Program-made: the position numbers and the translations under genes
Assembly (NCBI RefSeq): GCF_013177695.1
Contig: NZ_WOEY01000114.1
Coordinates: 1 to 64,000, forward strand
Source of the DNA: Paraburkholderia solitsugae
GTDB lineage: Bacteria > Pseudomonadota > Gammaproteobacteria > Burkholderiales > Burkholderiaceae
DNA length: 64,000 nucleotides
Reading direction: 5' to 3'
Notes under the pieces: generated by a model
The model's database searches: none
What the model was told of the DNA's origin: nothing
Seen by the model: only the letters and a program-made list of their open reading frames with translations
Shown here: positions 8,534-18,449 of the stretch, in pieces
How positions within the stretch are numbered: position 1 is the first letter of the stretch
Layout of the letters: each line of letters begins with the position of its first letter

Positions 8534-10024
8534 TCACACCTCGATGCCGTATGCCGCGATCTTCTTATAAAGCGTCGCGCGGCCCATGCCGATCTGCGCG
8601 GCCGTCTCGATTACGCGTCCGCCGTTGGCGCGCAAGGCGTCGCCCAGGTAGCGCTTTTCGAACGCGGCCATGGCGTCGCTCCACGACATCGCTTCGGATG
8701 CCCCCGAGGTCGCCCCCGGGGTTGCCCCTGAGGCCGCGTCTGAAGTGCGCGCCTCAGAGGCCATCGAACCATGCGGACGATGGCCGCCCTGTGCCGGACC
8801 GATGAACGGCGCCAGCGCACGCGCATCGATTCGCTCGCTGTCCGCGAGCATCACCGCCCGCTCAAGCGTGTTGCGCAACTCGCGCACATTGCCGGGCCAC
8901 TCATACGAACACAGCAGCCGCAACGCGTCGTCCTGCAATTCGAAGTGACGGGCGCCGCGCGCTTGCGTCGACAGGTCCTCTAGCATCGCGTAGGCAAGCG
9001 CTTCGATATCGGACGCACGCTCGCGCAACGCCGGCGCGTGGATCGTCAACACGTTCAGCCGATAGAACAGATCCGCGCGAAAACGGCCTGTGGCGACCAG
9101 CGCCGGCAAGTCGGCCGAGGTCGCGGCGATAATCCGTACGTCCGCGCGCACGATCCGGTTCGAGCCAAGCGGCTCGAACTCCTTGTCCTGCAGCACGCGC
9201 AACAGCTTGCCCTGCAAAGGCAGTGGCATATCACCGATTTCATCGAGAAACAGCGTGCCGCCGTTCGCGAGTTCGAATTTGCCGACTCGGCCCTTACGGT
9301 CGGCGCCGGTATAGGCGCCGGGCGCGGCGCCGAAGAATTCGACTTCGAGCAAGGTGTCAGGAATCGCCGCGACGTTGACGGTCACGAGCGGCTGATTCGC
9401 CCGCGCCGAGCCGCCATGAATGGCATGCGCCAGCAGTTCCTTGCCGGTGCCGGTTTCGCCGAGCAACAGCACCGGTGATTCGAGTTGCGCGGCGCGGCGC
9501 GCCTGGCGCTTCACTTCGAGACTGGCCGCGCTCGTGCCGACAAAACTGCCGAACGTGTACTTCGCCCGTCTTGCCTGCGCGAGCGACTGACGCGTCGCGA
9601 TCAGCTCCTCCTGCACGCGCGAGTAATGGGAGAAGAGCGGCGTCAACGCTTTGAGTTCATCGAACAACGCGAAACCCACCGCGCCGACCGTTTCCCCCGC
9701 GTCGTCTTTCAGCGGCAGCCGCGTCACGACGAGCGGCTCGCGGTCCGTTTCGAGGATGTCGAGCAGAATCGGCTTGCCAGTATTCACGACCTCGCGCATC
9801 AGGCTGTTAGGAATCACCGCTTCGCAATCCTGGCCAATCGCCTGCTGCGGGTCCGAAAAGCCGAAGCGTGCCGCATAGCGCTTGTTGATCCACACGACGC
9901 GCGCGTCGGCATCGACGATGAACGTGCCTTCGCTGAAATTTTCGAACGTGCGGAAGAGCGAATCCATCGCCCGGCGCAGTACGTCGCCGTAGGTGGCAGG
10001 AAGGCCCGCCCAGTCGGTCATCAT
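8534..10024 (-). CDS. PAS-domain sigma-54-dependent activator (bEBP)
   Basis: A 496-residue enhancer-binding protein: PAS sensor (about 20-120), AAA+ domain with Walker A GETGTGKE (189-196), Walker B in TLFLDEIGD, and a C-terminal Fis-type HTH ([17 protein letters not shown]). The sigma-54 contact loop reads GAYTGA (236-241) instead of the usual GAFTGA, a conservative change that can still be active. An Ala/Ser/Gly-rich linker joins AAA+ to HTH. It is divergent from a GntP permease whose promoter is of -24/-12 type, so it very likely activates that gene in response to a small metabolite sensed by the PAS domain. Confidence 0.92.
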   Translation of the reverse strand: MMTDWAGLPATYGDVLRRAMDSLFRTFENFSEGTFIVDADARVVWINKRYAARFGFSDPQQAIGQDCEAVIPNSLMREVVNTGKPILLDILETDREPLVVTRLPLKDDAGETVGAVGFALFDELKALTPLFSHYSRVQEELIATRQSLAQARRAKYTFGSFVGTSAASLEVKRQARRAAQLESPVLLLGETGTGKELLAHAIHGGSARANQPLVTVNVAAIPDTLLEVEFFGAAPGAYTGADRKGRVGKFELANGGTLFLDEIGDMPLPLQGKLLRVLQDKEFEPLGSNRIVRADVRIIAATSADLPALVATGRFRADLFYRLNVLTIHAPALRERASDIEALAYAMLEDLSTQARGARHFELQDDALRLLCSYEWPGNVRELRNTLERAVMLADSERIDARALAPFIGPAQGGHRPHGSMASEARTSDAASGATPGATSGASEAMSWSDAMAAFEKRYLGDALRANGGRVIETAAQIGMGRATLYKKIAAYGIEV

Positions 10025-10057
10025 GGTGTCGCTGTCTCCGGCTACCGTTTTATTTAT

Positions 10058-10099
10058 GCTTGTCTCATTTCGTAGACAAGCTTATCTCACCAACGAGAT
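10058..10099. promoter_or_regulatory. Palindromic upstream activator sites for the bEBP
   Basis: A perfect interrupted palindrome (GCTTGTCT at 10058-10065, AGACAAGC at 10074-10081) is followed by a second, shorter one (ATCTC 10084-10088, GAGAT 10095-10099). They lie about 155-195 bases upstream of the sigma-54 promoter, the normal distance for enhancer sites bound by the Fis-type HTH of the divergent activator. Confidence 0.6.
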
Positions 10100-10251
10100 C
10101 GCCAGAAACCAAACAGCATAAGGAGTTTACCTAGGACAGCCTATGTTCAGATGATTTTACGTCCCGTTTTTGAGACGGTTGGGTACAATCGGCCGCATCA
10201 CGTTTTAAACTTTGGCCTGCAAAATCAATGGGTGGGCCGCTGCGGTGCGCA

Positions 10252-10267
10252 TGGCACGGAACCTGCG
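10252..10267 (+). promoter_or_regulatory. Sigma-54 (-24/-12) promoter of the GntP permease
   Basis: TGGCACGGAACCTGCG has the invariant GG and GC with exactly ten bases between them and matches TGGCACG perfectly in the -24 box. Only one T of the -12 TTGC is changed. The expected start site is about ten bases downstream, leaving a leader of some 55 bases before the permease ATG at 10336. Confidence 0.8.
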
Positions 10268-10335
10268 TTTGCCGCCGCCGTGCCGTCGCACCACCGAGAC
10301 GGCGTACACGTAGAACAACCAAGCTTTGGAGACTC

Positions 10336-11737
10336 AATGTCATTTGTCATCGTCCTCGCCGCGCTGGCGTTTCTGATGTTTGCCGCGTATCGCGGCTACA
10401 GCGTCATTCTGTTCGCGCCGATCGCCGCCCTTGGCGCGGTGCTGCTGACCGATCCGGGCGCCGTCGCGCCGGTGTTCTCCGGCATCTTCATGGAGAAGAT
10501 GGTCGGCTTCGTGAAGCTTTACTTCCCCGTGTTCCTGTTGGGCGCCGTGTTCGGTAAGGTCATCGAACTGTCCGGTTTCTCGGAATCGATCGTGGCCGCG
10601 GCCATCCGCTACATCGGCCGCTCGCGCGCCAATGCGGTGATCGTCGCGGTGTGCGCGCTGCTCACCTATGGCGGCGTATCGTTGTTCGTGGTGGTGTTCG
10701 CGGTGTATCCGTTCGCGGCCGAGCTGTACCGCCAGAGCAATATTCCGAAGCGCCTGATGCCGGGCGCGATCGCCCTCGGCGCCTTCTCCTTCACGATGGA
10801 TTCGCTGCCGGGCACGCCGCAGATCCAGAACATCATCCCGACCACCTTCTTCAAGACCACGTCCTGGGCCGCGCCCACGCTTGGTGTGATCGGTTCGCTG
10901 TTCATCATTGTCGTTGGGCTGACCTATCTGGAATGGCGCCGCCGCGCGGCCATGGCAACCGGCGAAGGTTACGGCACGGAACTGCACAACGAGCCGGAGC
11001 GCGTCGAATCGAAGCAACTGCCGCACCCGTTGCTCGCAGTGGCGCCGCTCGTGCTGGTCGGCGTGGCGAACTTCCTGCTGACCCGTTGGATTCCGAACTG
11101 GTACGGCGCGACGTACACGATCGCACCGGACATCCTGCCGGGCATCCATGCGCCGGTCACGACGACGATCAAAAGCGTGGTCGCGATCTGGGCCGTGGAA
11201 GGCGCGCTGCTGCTCGGCATCGTCATGGTCGTGATCACCGCGTTCGGCCGTGTGCGCGAGCGCTTTGCGGTCGGCACCAAGGCTGCGGTGGCGGGCGCAC
11301 TGCTGGCTTCGTTGAATACGGCGTCGGAGTATGGCTTCGGTGGCGTAATCGCGGCCTTGCCGGGCTTCCTGGTGGTCAGCAATGCGCTGAAGAGCATCCC
11401 GAACCCGCTCGTCAATGCCGCGGTTTCGGTGAGCTCGCTTGCGGGTATCACGGGTTCAGCATCGGGTGGTATGAGCATCGCGCTCGCGGCCATGTCCGAT
11501 ACGTTTATCAAGGGTGCGGAAGCCGCGCATATCCCGATGGAAGTGCTGCACCGGGTCGTCGCGATGGCGAGCGGCGGCATGGACACGCTGCCGCATAACG
11601 GCGCCGTGATCACACTACTGGCGGTGACGGGTTTGACGCACCGTCAGTCGTATCGCGACATTTTCGCGGTGACGGTGATCAAGACGCTGGCGGTTTTCTT
11701 TGTGATCTCGGTGTATTACGCGACGGGGCTGGTTTAA
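10336..11737 (+). CDS. GntP-family permease
   Basis: A 466-residue polytopic membrane protein with about 12 helices, of the gluconate/GntP proton-symporter family (start MSFVIVLAALAFLMFAAYRG). The conserved C-terminal segment around MDTLPHNGAVITLL is typical of the branch that includes beta-hydroxybutyrate-type permeases. It should import a hydroxy-acid or sugar acid. The ATG at 10336 is preceded by ttggag and follows the sigma-54 promoter; in-frame sequence further upstream overlaps that promoter and cannot be coding. No degradative enzyme is adjacent, so the exact substrate is open. Confidence 0.88.
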
Positions 11738-11843
11738 CTTTATCGCGCTGAAAAACGGCTGATTCGGGTCCAGGGCGCGCCGAGACATCGGCGCACCCGC
11801 GATCGCACACCGCAGCCGGCAGTGGCGGTGGCAGCGCAAGTCA

Positions 11844-14800
11844 TCAATACATCGACGCTTCGTCCAACCCGAAGTGATCGCATATCGCCTCGTGCAGCGA
11901 GATTGCGCGTTCATCCATCTCGGTGGTCCAACGTTCGCTGGTCTCGCAGAGCCGCTGCAGTTCGCGGCATTGCTGGGCGAAGCGCTGCTCCTGCACGACC
12001 AGGAACCCGCCGGCCGCGCTATGCGCCCAGCCGCCCAAGGCTTCCCGGTCTTCCTGTTCAACAAGCGCCAGCAGCCTCGGCAGATCGCTTTGAAGATGCT
12101 CCTTGAGCATGGCCGTGTAACGTGACTTGTCGTCCGCACTGAGCGTATTCGCCGGGTCGGTGGCCGCGCCGGCCGCCATTGAACTCGCCGCAGCCGACTG
12201 CGCGGCTGTTGCTGATGCCGGCTTCGCTGCTGCTGTCGCTGCCGTCGCCGGTCCCGGTACAAGCTGCGGTTTTGCGGACGTCACCGCGAGCAGCGCCGCC
12301 TCCAACTCACCCAGCGACGCCGGTTTCGCGACATACCCGGTAAAGCCTCGCTCGCGCCAGCCGTCCTGCTGCTGGTTGTCGGTGACTGCGCTAAAAGCCA
12401 GCACCGGTACGTCGGCATGCGCTCTACGCAGTGCCGCCAGCAACGTGTATCCATCCATGACCGGCATGTGAATATCGGTCAGCACCACTTCGAAATGCCC
12501 CTGCTCGAATGCCGCCAGCGCTTGACGCCCGTCACCGGCAATCGTCGGCAGGCAGCCTAGCGCGTCGAGTTGCTCGATGATCAAGGTTTGGATCAACGGA
12601 TTGTCTTCAGCGACCAGCACCGTCAAGCCTTGCAAGGCCGGATCGGCTTCGGGAGGCGGCAATGCGGCGGCGGCCGGCGGCTGCGTCGCTGCGGCATTAG
12701 CTGCACCCGTGGCCGCGAGATCGACCGCGGCCAGAATCGCCTTGCGGCTGAACTCCGTCACTTCGAGCACGCCGTCGCCGCACGCAGCGGGACGATCGGG
12801 TCCGGTGCGCGTGATCCACACCACCCCGGCCGGATGCACCGCACGCAACGCTGCAATCGCGTCGAGACCGTATTCGCCGGTGACCACCATCGCGTCCGGC
12901 CGGTTCACGCGCAACCACGCTTCTGCGCTGCGCATCGACACGACCGTGTGAACCGTCCACCCTACCCGATGAAAGCTGCTGTCGATGATCTGCCCTGAGT
13001 CGCGTTCCTGCGACACCACCAGCACATTGCCGCGGCGTACCGGTTCGACGACCGGCTCGCGCAACTCATCCGGGGGCGGAGCGAGCGGGATCGAAACGCT
13101 GAAACCGCTGCCGACACCCAGCACGCTCTCGACCGCAATATGGCCGCCCATTAGCTCGCACAGCCGCGCGCAGATCGACAGGCCGAGGCCGGCGCCGCCA
13201 TAGCGGCTCGACGTGCTCGCTTCGCCCTGCACGAACGGGCTGAAGATGCGCGCGACCAGCGCCTGATCCATGCCGATCCCCGAATCGCAGACCCGGCAGA
13301 TCAGAATCGGGCGGCCTTGCAGATCGTCCTCCACTTCGGCATTCAGCGTGATCTTGCCGCACGACGTGAATTTGAACGCGTTGCTCAGCAGGTTGTTGAC
13401 GATCTGCGCGATGCGCGTGCGGTCACCACGCAGCACCTGATCGAGCGTCGGCGACAGATGCGCATAGAAGCGAATCGCGCGATCCGCCGTCATGGGCGCG
13501 TAGGACAGCGCGATGTTCTCGAAATCGTCGAGCGGACGGAACGGCTCGGTCACGAGCTTCATCTCGCCGGCGTCGATCTTCGAAAAATCGAGAATGTCAT
13601 TGACGATGCCGCGCAGCGCATCGGCCGCGACATTCAACGCCGTGAGTCGTTGCGCATGCGCTTCGAGCCCCAGTGTACGGGCAAACAGTTCGAGGTTGCC
13701 AAGCAGCGCGTTCAGCGGCGTACGGATTTCGTGGCTCATCGACGCGAAGAAATTCGAGCGCGCCCGCATCGTGATCTCGGCGGTCTGCTGCGCGAGCCGC
13801 AATTGCTGTTCGAGCGCATGTTGCACAGTGACGTCGAGGATCGCGCAGAACAGCACATCCTCGTCGGCGTAACGTGCCGGCGCGTAGGTGAACTGTAGAA
13901 ACTGCGCATGTGGCGAGGTGCTTTCGTCGGGCGCCGGTTGCGATGGCGGTTGTGGCTGTGATTGCGCTTGCGGCTGTGACGGCGGATGCGCTTGCGGCTG
14001 CACCGGCTGCGCAGGCGCGACAAAAGCGGCGATCTTGGCGAATGCGGTGATCGAGGGCCCATCCGGCGCCTGCGCGCGAATCTCGTCAACGATATGCGGC
14101 GGCAAGCGATTGCGGCCGGCTTCGACATGCAGCAACGCGTCGGCCAATGCGTTGGCGATGATGATCGAATAGTCGCTCTGCCGGACGATGCACAAACCGA
14201 CCGGCGTCGCACTGACCAGAACGTGGTTGATGGTTTCGCTTTCCAGTGCACGCGAGGTTTCCGCGAAGGTGCTGCGCATCAGGCGCAGCCCCCAGAACCG
14301 CGCCGCCAGCGCGATCCCCGCCAGGACCAGCAGCGCGAGGCAGGCGAGCGCGGCCAGTTGCCAACCGAGCGCGGCAATCAGTTCGCGCCACGACAGATAG
14401 CTGACCAGCGAACCGAAGCCGGGCATCAACGGCTCGCTCAGCATCACGCCATCGCGGGTGTAACGGTATGCACCGGATGGCGTCTGCGCGACGGCGTCTT
14501 GCAGCATGGCTGCAGTCGGCGCATCGACGGACGGTGACGACACGATCACACGGCGGTCCGCCGTCATCAGCAACAGCGCTCCCTCGCGGTCAGGCCGCGC
14601 GAGATGCGCTAACAACCCGTCAAGCGGAATGCTCATCGCGATCAGCGTGGTCGGCGTGGTCGGCTTATCGCCGGCATAGTAGGCGCTCACCGTGGAGATC
14701 ACCGGCACGCCTTGCAGTGGATCGCGGTAGGGGCCGAGCCAGATCCGCTCGCCTTTGCCGGGCACACGCTTGCCGGTTTGCGCCAGCAGTTCCTGTTCAA

Positions 14801-15482
14801 GGGTCTCACGCAACGTGCTCACGATCGCCGGTTGCAAAGGCGGCGCCGCAGCGACACCGCGACCGGTGCCTGAACTAATGCTTGAACTAGTGCCTGAATA
14901 AGCGCCTGAATCGGAGACCGGTTGAGCAAGCGACGGCAGGATCGCTGCATAGTCTTCAGTCAGCCCAAGCAGGATCGCCCGTTGCGGCAGCTCGAACGAC
15001 TGCTGGGTCACTAGCGTCGACTGTGCCGCTTCGTAGATACGCCAAAGGTTCGCGCCTGATTGCGGCCCCCATGCCGCGCGCGTAGCGTCGCCGACCAGCA
15101 GGTCGAATTGCGCGTCGACCCTTGGCACCCTGCCGCGCGCGACGCCGCTCAGGCGCACCGCTTCCTCGACGCTTGCCGGCACACGGAGTACGTTGTCGGT
15201 GTCGTGATAGTAGTCGAGCGTCAATTCGGCACGCCGCATGAACGATTCCTGCCGATGCAGGAGCCGCGAGAGGTCGGCGGCGCTCTGGGACGTGAACGTT
15301 CGCCGGTATTCGAGTTGCTTCTCCGCGGCAAGAACGGCCAGCAGCAGCGCAAAGACCACCACGATCAGCATCAGCGAAGCGATCGTCGCGAGGTACAACC
15401 GTTGTTGGCGCTTCGCGCTATGGGCCAGCGACGCGAATGCGTGCGCCAGTGATTCCTGAGTACGGTCGAGGATCTTCTGCAT
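11844..15482 (-). CDS. Hybrid sensor histidine kinase with two receiver modules and HPt
   Basis: A 1212-residue membrane kinase. Order: TM1 (29-52), periplasmic sensor (53-365), TM2 (about 373-396), PAS-like region interrupted by a Pro/Gln repeat linker (490-520), HisKA with phospho-His 584 in SMSHEIRTP, HATPase (N-box NNLLSNAFKF, DSGIGM), a degenerate first receiver (816-925) lacking a phospho-Asp, a functional receiver (953-1066) with Asp 1003 in LTDIHMPVMDG, and an HPt with His 1154 in WAHSAAGGF. It is a phosphorelay kinase of the BvgS/EvgS architecture. No cognate response regulator is adjacent; only an unrelated truncated regulator occurs elsewhere in the window. Confidence 0.92.
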   Translation of the reverse strand: MQKILDRTQESLAHAFASLAHSAKRQQRLYLATIASLMLIVVVFALLLAVLAAEKQLEYRRTFTSQSAADLSRLLHRQESFMRRAELTLDYYHDTDNVLRVPASVEEAVRLSGVARGRVPRVDAQFDLLVGDATRAAWGPQSGANLWRIYEAAQSTLVTQQSFELPQRAILLGLTEDYAAILPSLAQPVSDSGAYSGTSSSISSGTGRGVAAAPPLQPAIVSTLRETLEQELLAQTGKRVPGKGERIWLGPYRDPLQGVPVISTVSAYYAGDKPTTPTTLIAMSIPLDGLLAHLARPDREGALLLMTADRRVIVSSPSVDAPTAAMLQDAVAQTPSGAYRYTRDGVMLSEPLMPGFGSLVSYLSWRELIAALGWQLAALACLALLVLAGIALAARFWGLRLMRSTFAETSRALESETINHVLVSATPVGLCIVRQSDYSIIIANALADALLHVEAGRNRLPPHIVDEIRAQAPDGPSITAFAKIAAFVAPAQPVQPQAHPPSQPQAQSQPQPPSQPAPDESTSPHAQFLQFTYAPARYADEDVLFCAILDVTVQHALEQQLRLAQQTAEITMRARSNFFASMSHEIRTPLNALLGNLELFARTLGLEAHAQRLTALNVAADALRGIVNDILDFSKIDAGEMKLVTEPFRPLDDFENIALSYAPMTADRAIRFYAHLSPTLDQVLRGDRTRIAQIVNNLLSNAFKFTSCGKITLNAEVEDDLQGRPILICRVCDSGIGMDQALVARIFSPFVQGEASTSSRYGGAGLGLSICARLCELMGGHIAVESVLGVGSGFSVSIPLAPPPDELREPVVEPVRRGNVLVVSQERDSGQIIDSSFHRVGWTVHTVVSMRSAEAWLRVNRPDAMVVTGEYGLDAIAALRAVHPAGVVWITRTGPDRPAACGDGVLEVTEFSRKAILAAVDLAATGAANAAATQPPAAAALPPPEADPALQGLTVLVAEDNPLIQTLIIEQLDALGCLPTIAGDGRQALAAFEQGHFEVVLTDIHMPVMDGYTLLAALRRAHADVPVLAFSAVTDNQQQDGWRERGFTGYVAKPASLGELEAALLAVTSAKPQLVPGPATAATAAAKPASATAAQSAAASSMAAGAATDPANTLSADDKSRYTAMLKEHLQSDLPRLLALVEQEDREALGGWAHSAAGGFLVVQEQRFAQQCRELQRLCETSERWTTEMDERAISLHEAICDHFGLDEASMY

Positions 15483-15699
15483 CAGCCGGCAAAGTTAGCG
15501 TGGTTCGCGCACGCAGACCGCTGCGGCTCAGAGGAGCACGGAACACGTCTGCAGCCCTTTTACCGGCGCAGTGTAGCGCTTTTGAAGACAGCACGCGAAG
15601 CATCCGGCACTGATTTTCACGGCGACTCGGAACGCATGAATGCAACCATGCAATAACGGCTCGGCGCACGATAAACCTGAGTGGTTTACTGGGAAACCC
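15483..15699. other. Divergent intergenic region, kinase / chemoreceptor
   Basis: About 300 bases separate the two divergent genes. The half nearer the kinase (15483-15660) shows no recognisable promoter. Just before the FliA promoter there is a small hairpin, GGTTT/AAACC, around 15683-15698. Confidence 0.4.
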
Positions 15700-15726
15700 T
15701 AAATACTAAGGGGTTAATGCCGTTAT
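15700..15726 (+). promoter_or_regulatory. Probable FliA (sigma-28) promoter of the chemoreceptor
   Basis: TAAATACT, exactly 11 bases, then GCCGTTAT. The enteric FliA consensus is TAAAGTTT-N11-GCCGATAA, so the -10 matches six of eight, the -35 core TAAA is perfect and the spacing is exact. It ends 60 bases before the chemoreceptor ATG, placing the gene in the flagellar/chemotaxis regulon. Confidence 0.7.
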
Positions 15727-15786
15727 TCCTTGCATAGATGTAAGGACCGTTTTTGTGGACGCGCGTCCGCACCTGCAAGGAAAGCC

Positions 15787-17499
15787 ATGCGCAACAACCA
15801 GCCCGTCACCGGGCACGAATACGAATTCCCTTCGTCGCAAATGCTTGTTTCCGCGACGGATCTGACCGGCCGCATCGAGTATTGCAACCCGGCGTTCATC
15901 ACTGTATCGGGCTTTGCCCGCGAAGAACTGATTGGCCAGCCGCACAACCTGATCCGTCATCCGGACATGCCGCGTGAAGCCTTCGCCGACATGTGGACGA
16001 CGATTCGCGATGGCCGTCCGTGGACCGCGCTCGTCAAGAACCGCCGCAAGAACGGCGACTATTACTGGGTGCATGCGAACGTCACGCCGGTAGTCGATAA
16101 AGGCGCAGTGGTCGGCTATCTGAGCGTGCGCGTGAAGCCGGAACGCGACGCGGTACGCGCCGCCGAAGCGCTGTACGCGCGAATCCGCGCCGGTGAGTCG
16201 CGCGCGCTCAAGTTGCATCGCGGCCTAGTCGTGCGTACGGGGATGTTCGGCCGTTTGCAATCGCTGATGCGTCTGCCGGTCGCAACGCGCGCGGCGGTCG
16301 GCTATGCGATCACACCGCTGGCTTTGTTGCTAACAGGACTCGCCGCGTGGGGCGGCACACCGCCCGTGCCATTCTGGATCGCGTTCGGCGTCACCACCGC
16401 TTTCAGCTTCGTCTCCTGGCGGATGCTGACGCGGCAACTCGCCGAACCGATCCGCGACATGTCCGGTTTCGCGACCCGCCTCGCCGCGGGCGATCTGACC
16501 GCCGATCTGGTGATCGCGCGTCACGACGACCTCGGCGACGTGCTGCAGGCGTTGAATCAGTTGAAGGCAAATCTCGCGGCGATCGTCTCCGACGTGCGCG
16601 CGCAGATCACCGGCATGCTCGACAACGCGCGCGAAATCTCCAGTGGCAATGTCGACCTCGCGCGCCGCACCGAAATGCAGGCGGCGTCGCTCGAAGAAAC
16701 CGCTGCCACGATGGAAGAATTGACGACCACCGTGCAGGCCAACGCGGATGCCAGCGTGCGCGCGCTCGATCTCGCGAAAGACGCGCAAGCGGCGGCGGCG
16801 GTCGGCGGCAAGATCGCGGGTCAGGTCGAGCAGACCATGGCCGGCATCACGGCGGCGTCGCGGCGCATCGCCGACATCACCGGCGTGATCGACGGCATTG
16901 CGTTCCAGACCAACATCCTCGCGCTGAACGCTGCCGTCGAAGCGGCGCGCGCCGGAGAATCGGGCCGCTCGTTCGCGGTCGTCGCCGGCGAAGTGCGGAT
17001 GCTGGCGCAACGGTGCGCGGCATCGTCGAAGGAAATCAAGTCGGTGGTCGAGGCGAGTGCAACCGAAGTGGCGCTCGGCACCGAACTGGTTGCACGCACG
17101 ACGTCACAGATGCGCGTGATCGATGAAGCGGTGAGCCGCGTGTCGTCGATCATCGTCGAAGTGGCGAATGCCAGCAGCGAGCAGGCGGAAGGGATTCGCC
17201 AGGTGGGTCAGGCGGTCTCGCATCTGGACGGCGCCACGCAGCAGAACGCCGCATTGGTCGAGCAGGCGGCAGCCACGGCGCAACGTCTCGCGGAACAGGC
17301 CGATGTGTTGGACGAAGCGGTGCGCCTCTTCACCGTCGCCGACGCGACGCCGGCGCAGCGGGCGGCGCAGCCGTTGCGGCAAGCACCCGCGCCCCATGCG
17401 ACGCTGCATTCTGCGCACACGCCCGCACCCGAATTCAAGCGCAAAGGTACGCATGAATTCGCGCACGAAAGCGAACAGGAAGAATCGACATTGATCTGA
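15787..17499 (+). CDS. PAS-domain methyl-accepting chemotaxis protein (Aer-like)
   Basis: A 570-residue receptor. An N-terminal PAS domain of the Aer redox/energy-sensing type (about 15-130; [31 protein letters not shown]) is followed by two close TM helices without a periplasmic domain (about 175-225), a HAMP domain, and an MCP signalling hairpin with the tip [20 protein letters not shown]. It would relay intracellular energy or redox state to CheA-CheW. The ATG at 15787 is chosen for aaggaaagcc and the PAS alignment. The C-terminus does not end in an NWETF-type pentapeptide. A FliA promoter precedes it. Confidence 0.93.
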   Translation: MRNNQPVTGHEYEFPSSQMLVSATDLTGRIEYCNPAFITVSGFAREELIGQPHNLIRHPDMPREAFADMWTTIRDGRPWTALVKNRRKNGDYYWVHANVTPVVDKGAVVGYLSVRVKPERDAVRAAEALYARIRAGESRALKLHRGLVVRTGMFGRLQSLMRLPVATRAAVGYAITPLALLLTGLAAWGGTPPVPFWIAFGVTTAFSFVSWRMLTRQLAEPIRDMSGFATRLAAGDLTADLVIARHDDLGDVLQALNQLKANLAAIVSDVRAQITGMLDNAREISSGNVDLARRTEMQAASLEETAATMEELTTTVQANADASVRALDLAKDAQAAAAVGGKIAGQVEQTMAGITAASRRIADITGVIDGIAFQTNILALNAAVEAARAGESGRSFAVVAGEVRMLAQRCAASSKEIKSVVEASATEVALGTELVARTTSQMRVIDEAVSRVSSIIVEVANASSEQAEGIRQVGQAVSHLDGATQQNAALVEQAAATAQRLAEQADVLDEAVRLFTVADATPAQRAAQPLRQAPAPHATLHSAHTPAPEFKRKGTHEFAHESEQEESTLI

Positions 17500-17508
17500 T
17501 AGATCGGC

Positions 17509-17643
17509 GTTACTCCCACCTCGACAGTCCAGAATTGGCGCATGAGGATGGAAACGTCAGCGCCCAGTTGGTTGCACGGGCAAGCTGACCCGAGTAACAA
17601 CGGCGTTTAGCAGCCCGTCCCTTCAAGGACGGGCTATTTTTTT
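17509..17643 (+). ncRNA. Possible structured 3'UTR RNA or small RNA
   Basis: The 110 bases between the chemoreceptor stop and its terminator fold into a three-stem junction. P1 is GTTACTC (17509-17515) with GAGTAAC (17592-17598). P2 is GGCGC (17537-17541) with GCGCC (17560-17564), topped by GATG/CGTC closing a GAAA tetraloop. P3 is TTGC/GCAA (17572-17575, 17580-17583). A canonical terminator hairpin follows. I could not match it to a known riboswitch; c-di-GMP class I motifs are absent. It could be a processed 3'UTR sRNA. Confidence 0.4.
17612..17643 (+). terminator. Rho-independent terminator after the chemoreceptor
   Basis: A perfect 9-bp stem AGCCCGTCC (17612-17620) with GGACGGGCT (17627-17635) is followed by A and seven Ts. 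Confidence 0.93.
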
Positions 17644-17861
17644 GCCCATTGTTTCTCGTGCGGCGCCTGGCCCTAACCGACGCGCGCGTCAGCACCGTGA
17701 CAGGCGGGGAGAAGGGTTGCACCGTCACGGAGCATGAAAAATGCGGCCGTCATGGCGGGGAGTCGCGTTAAACTGGTTGTCGGTGTGAGCGCGGCGCGAC
17801 AGATGGCGCGCCAGCCTGCCCGTACAATGGTTCGATCAACAACGGAACAAGGACAACCTCG

Positions 17862-18113
17862 ATGCGCACTACCGGGTCCTCCGGGTCAATGGCCCTGCTC
17901 ACCGAATACGACGACGCAACGGCGCGCGAACTCCGCTCGCTGCGCCTCGAATCGACAGAAGACGGCAAAGGCATCCTTCTGATCGAGGTCGATGAGCGCA
18001 AGCCGGGCATTCACCGCGAAGTGCGTTACGAAATCACGCCGGCCGAACTGATTGCGGCGATCCGCGCGCATGGCGCGGAATTGCCCGGCGAACAGCACAA
18101 TCATCGTCAGTAA
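17862..18113 (+). CDS. Small conserved hypothetical protein
   Basis: An 83-residue soluble acidic protein (MRTTGSSGSMALLTEYDDATA...). The middle alternates beta-forming segments (GILLIEVDE, REVRYEIT) and ends with a helix, PAELIAAIRAHG. No known domain recognised. A good ribosome site (aaggaca) precedes the ATG. It appears monocistronic, after a terminator and before a hairpin; an upstream -10-like element is not obvious. Confidence 0.65.
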   Translation: MRTTGSSGSMALLTEYDDATARELRSLRLESTEDGKGILLIEVDERKPGIHREVRYEITPAELIAAIRAHGAELPGEQHNHRQ

Positions 18114-18358
18114 ATGCAGCCGCGCACGGCATGACGCACACGCGCATGCCGTGTGCCACCTCCGTACCGCCAGCTTGGGTTGACGTACTGCGAGACACCC
18201 TACGGGCATCCGTAGCGTGTTATTCGCCACGGGTTTGCCGTGTAAGCTTCATCAATTGCGCTTTGTTCCATTCGCGCGTCTAATCTTCGCTCTGAGTCCG
18301 CCAGGCATGCCTAGGGCGCGCTTTTAACATCCGAATCGCGGGCCCATTTTCCGGGCGT
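18114..18358. other. Spacer upstream of the DedA gene, with hairpin
   Basis: No gene seen. A 9-bp inverted repeat, CACGGCATG (18125-18133) with CATGCCGTG (18145-18153), follows the small gene at 18113 and could act as a U-tract-less terminator. The rest is unremarkable until the promoter at 18359. Confidence 0.5.
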
Positions 18359-18386
18359 TTGCACGTCTTGAAAATGCGTCCATAAT
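18359..18386 (+). promoter_or_regulatory. Candidate sigma-70 promoter of the DedA-rhodanese gene
   Basis: TTGCAC, 16 bases, CATAAT. The -10 matches five of six consensus bases and the -35 four of six. It lies about 64 bases upstream of the start codon at 18450. Confidence 0.45.
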
Positions 18387-18449
18387 CCTTACATATCCTG
18401 TTGCCTTACCTACCTGCGCCGCGTCCGAAAGGGTTGCGGATGTAAGCCG

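Noticed and set aside
17509-17643. c-di-GMP (GEMM-I) riboswitch
   Set aside because: A GAAA tetraloop and three stems are present, but the conserved core motifs are missing and the location is downstream of the gene.
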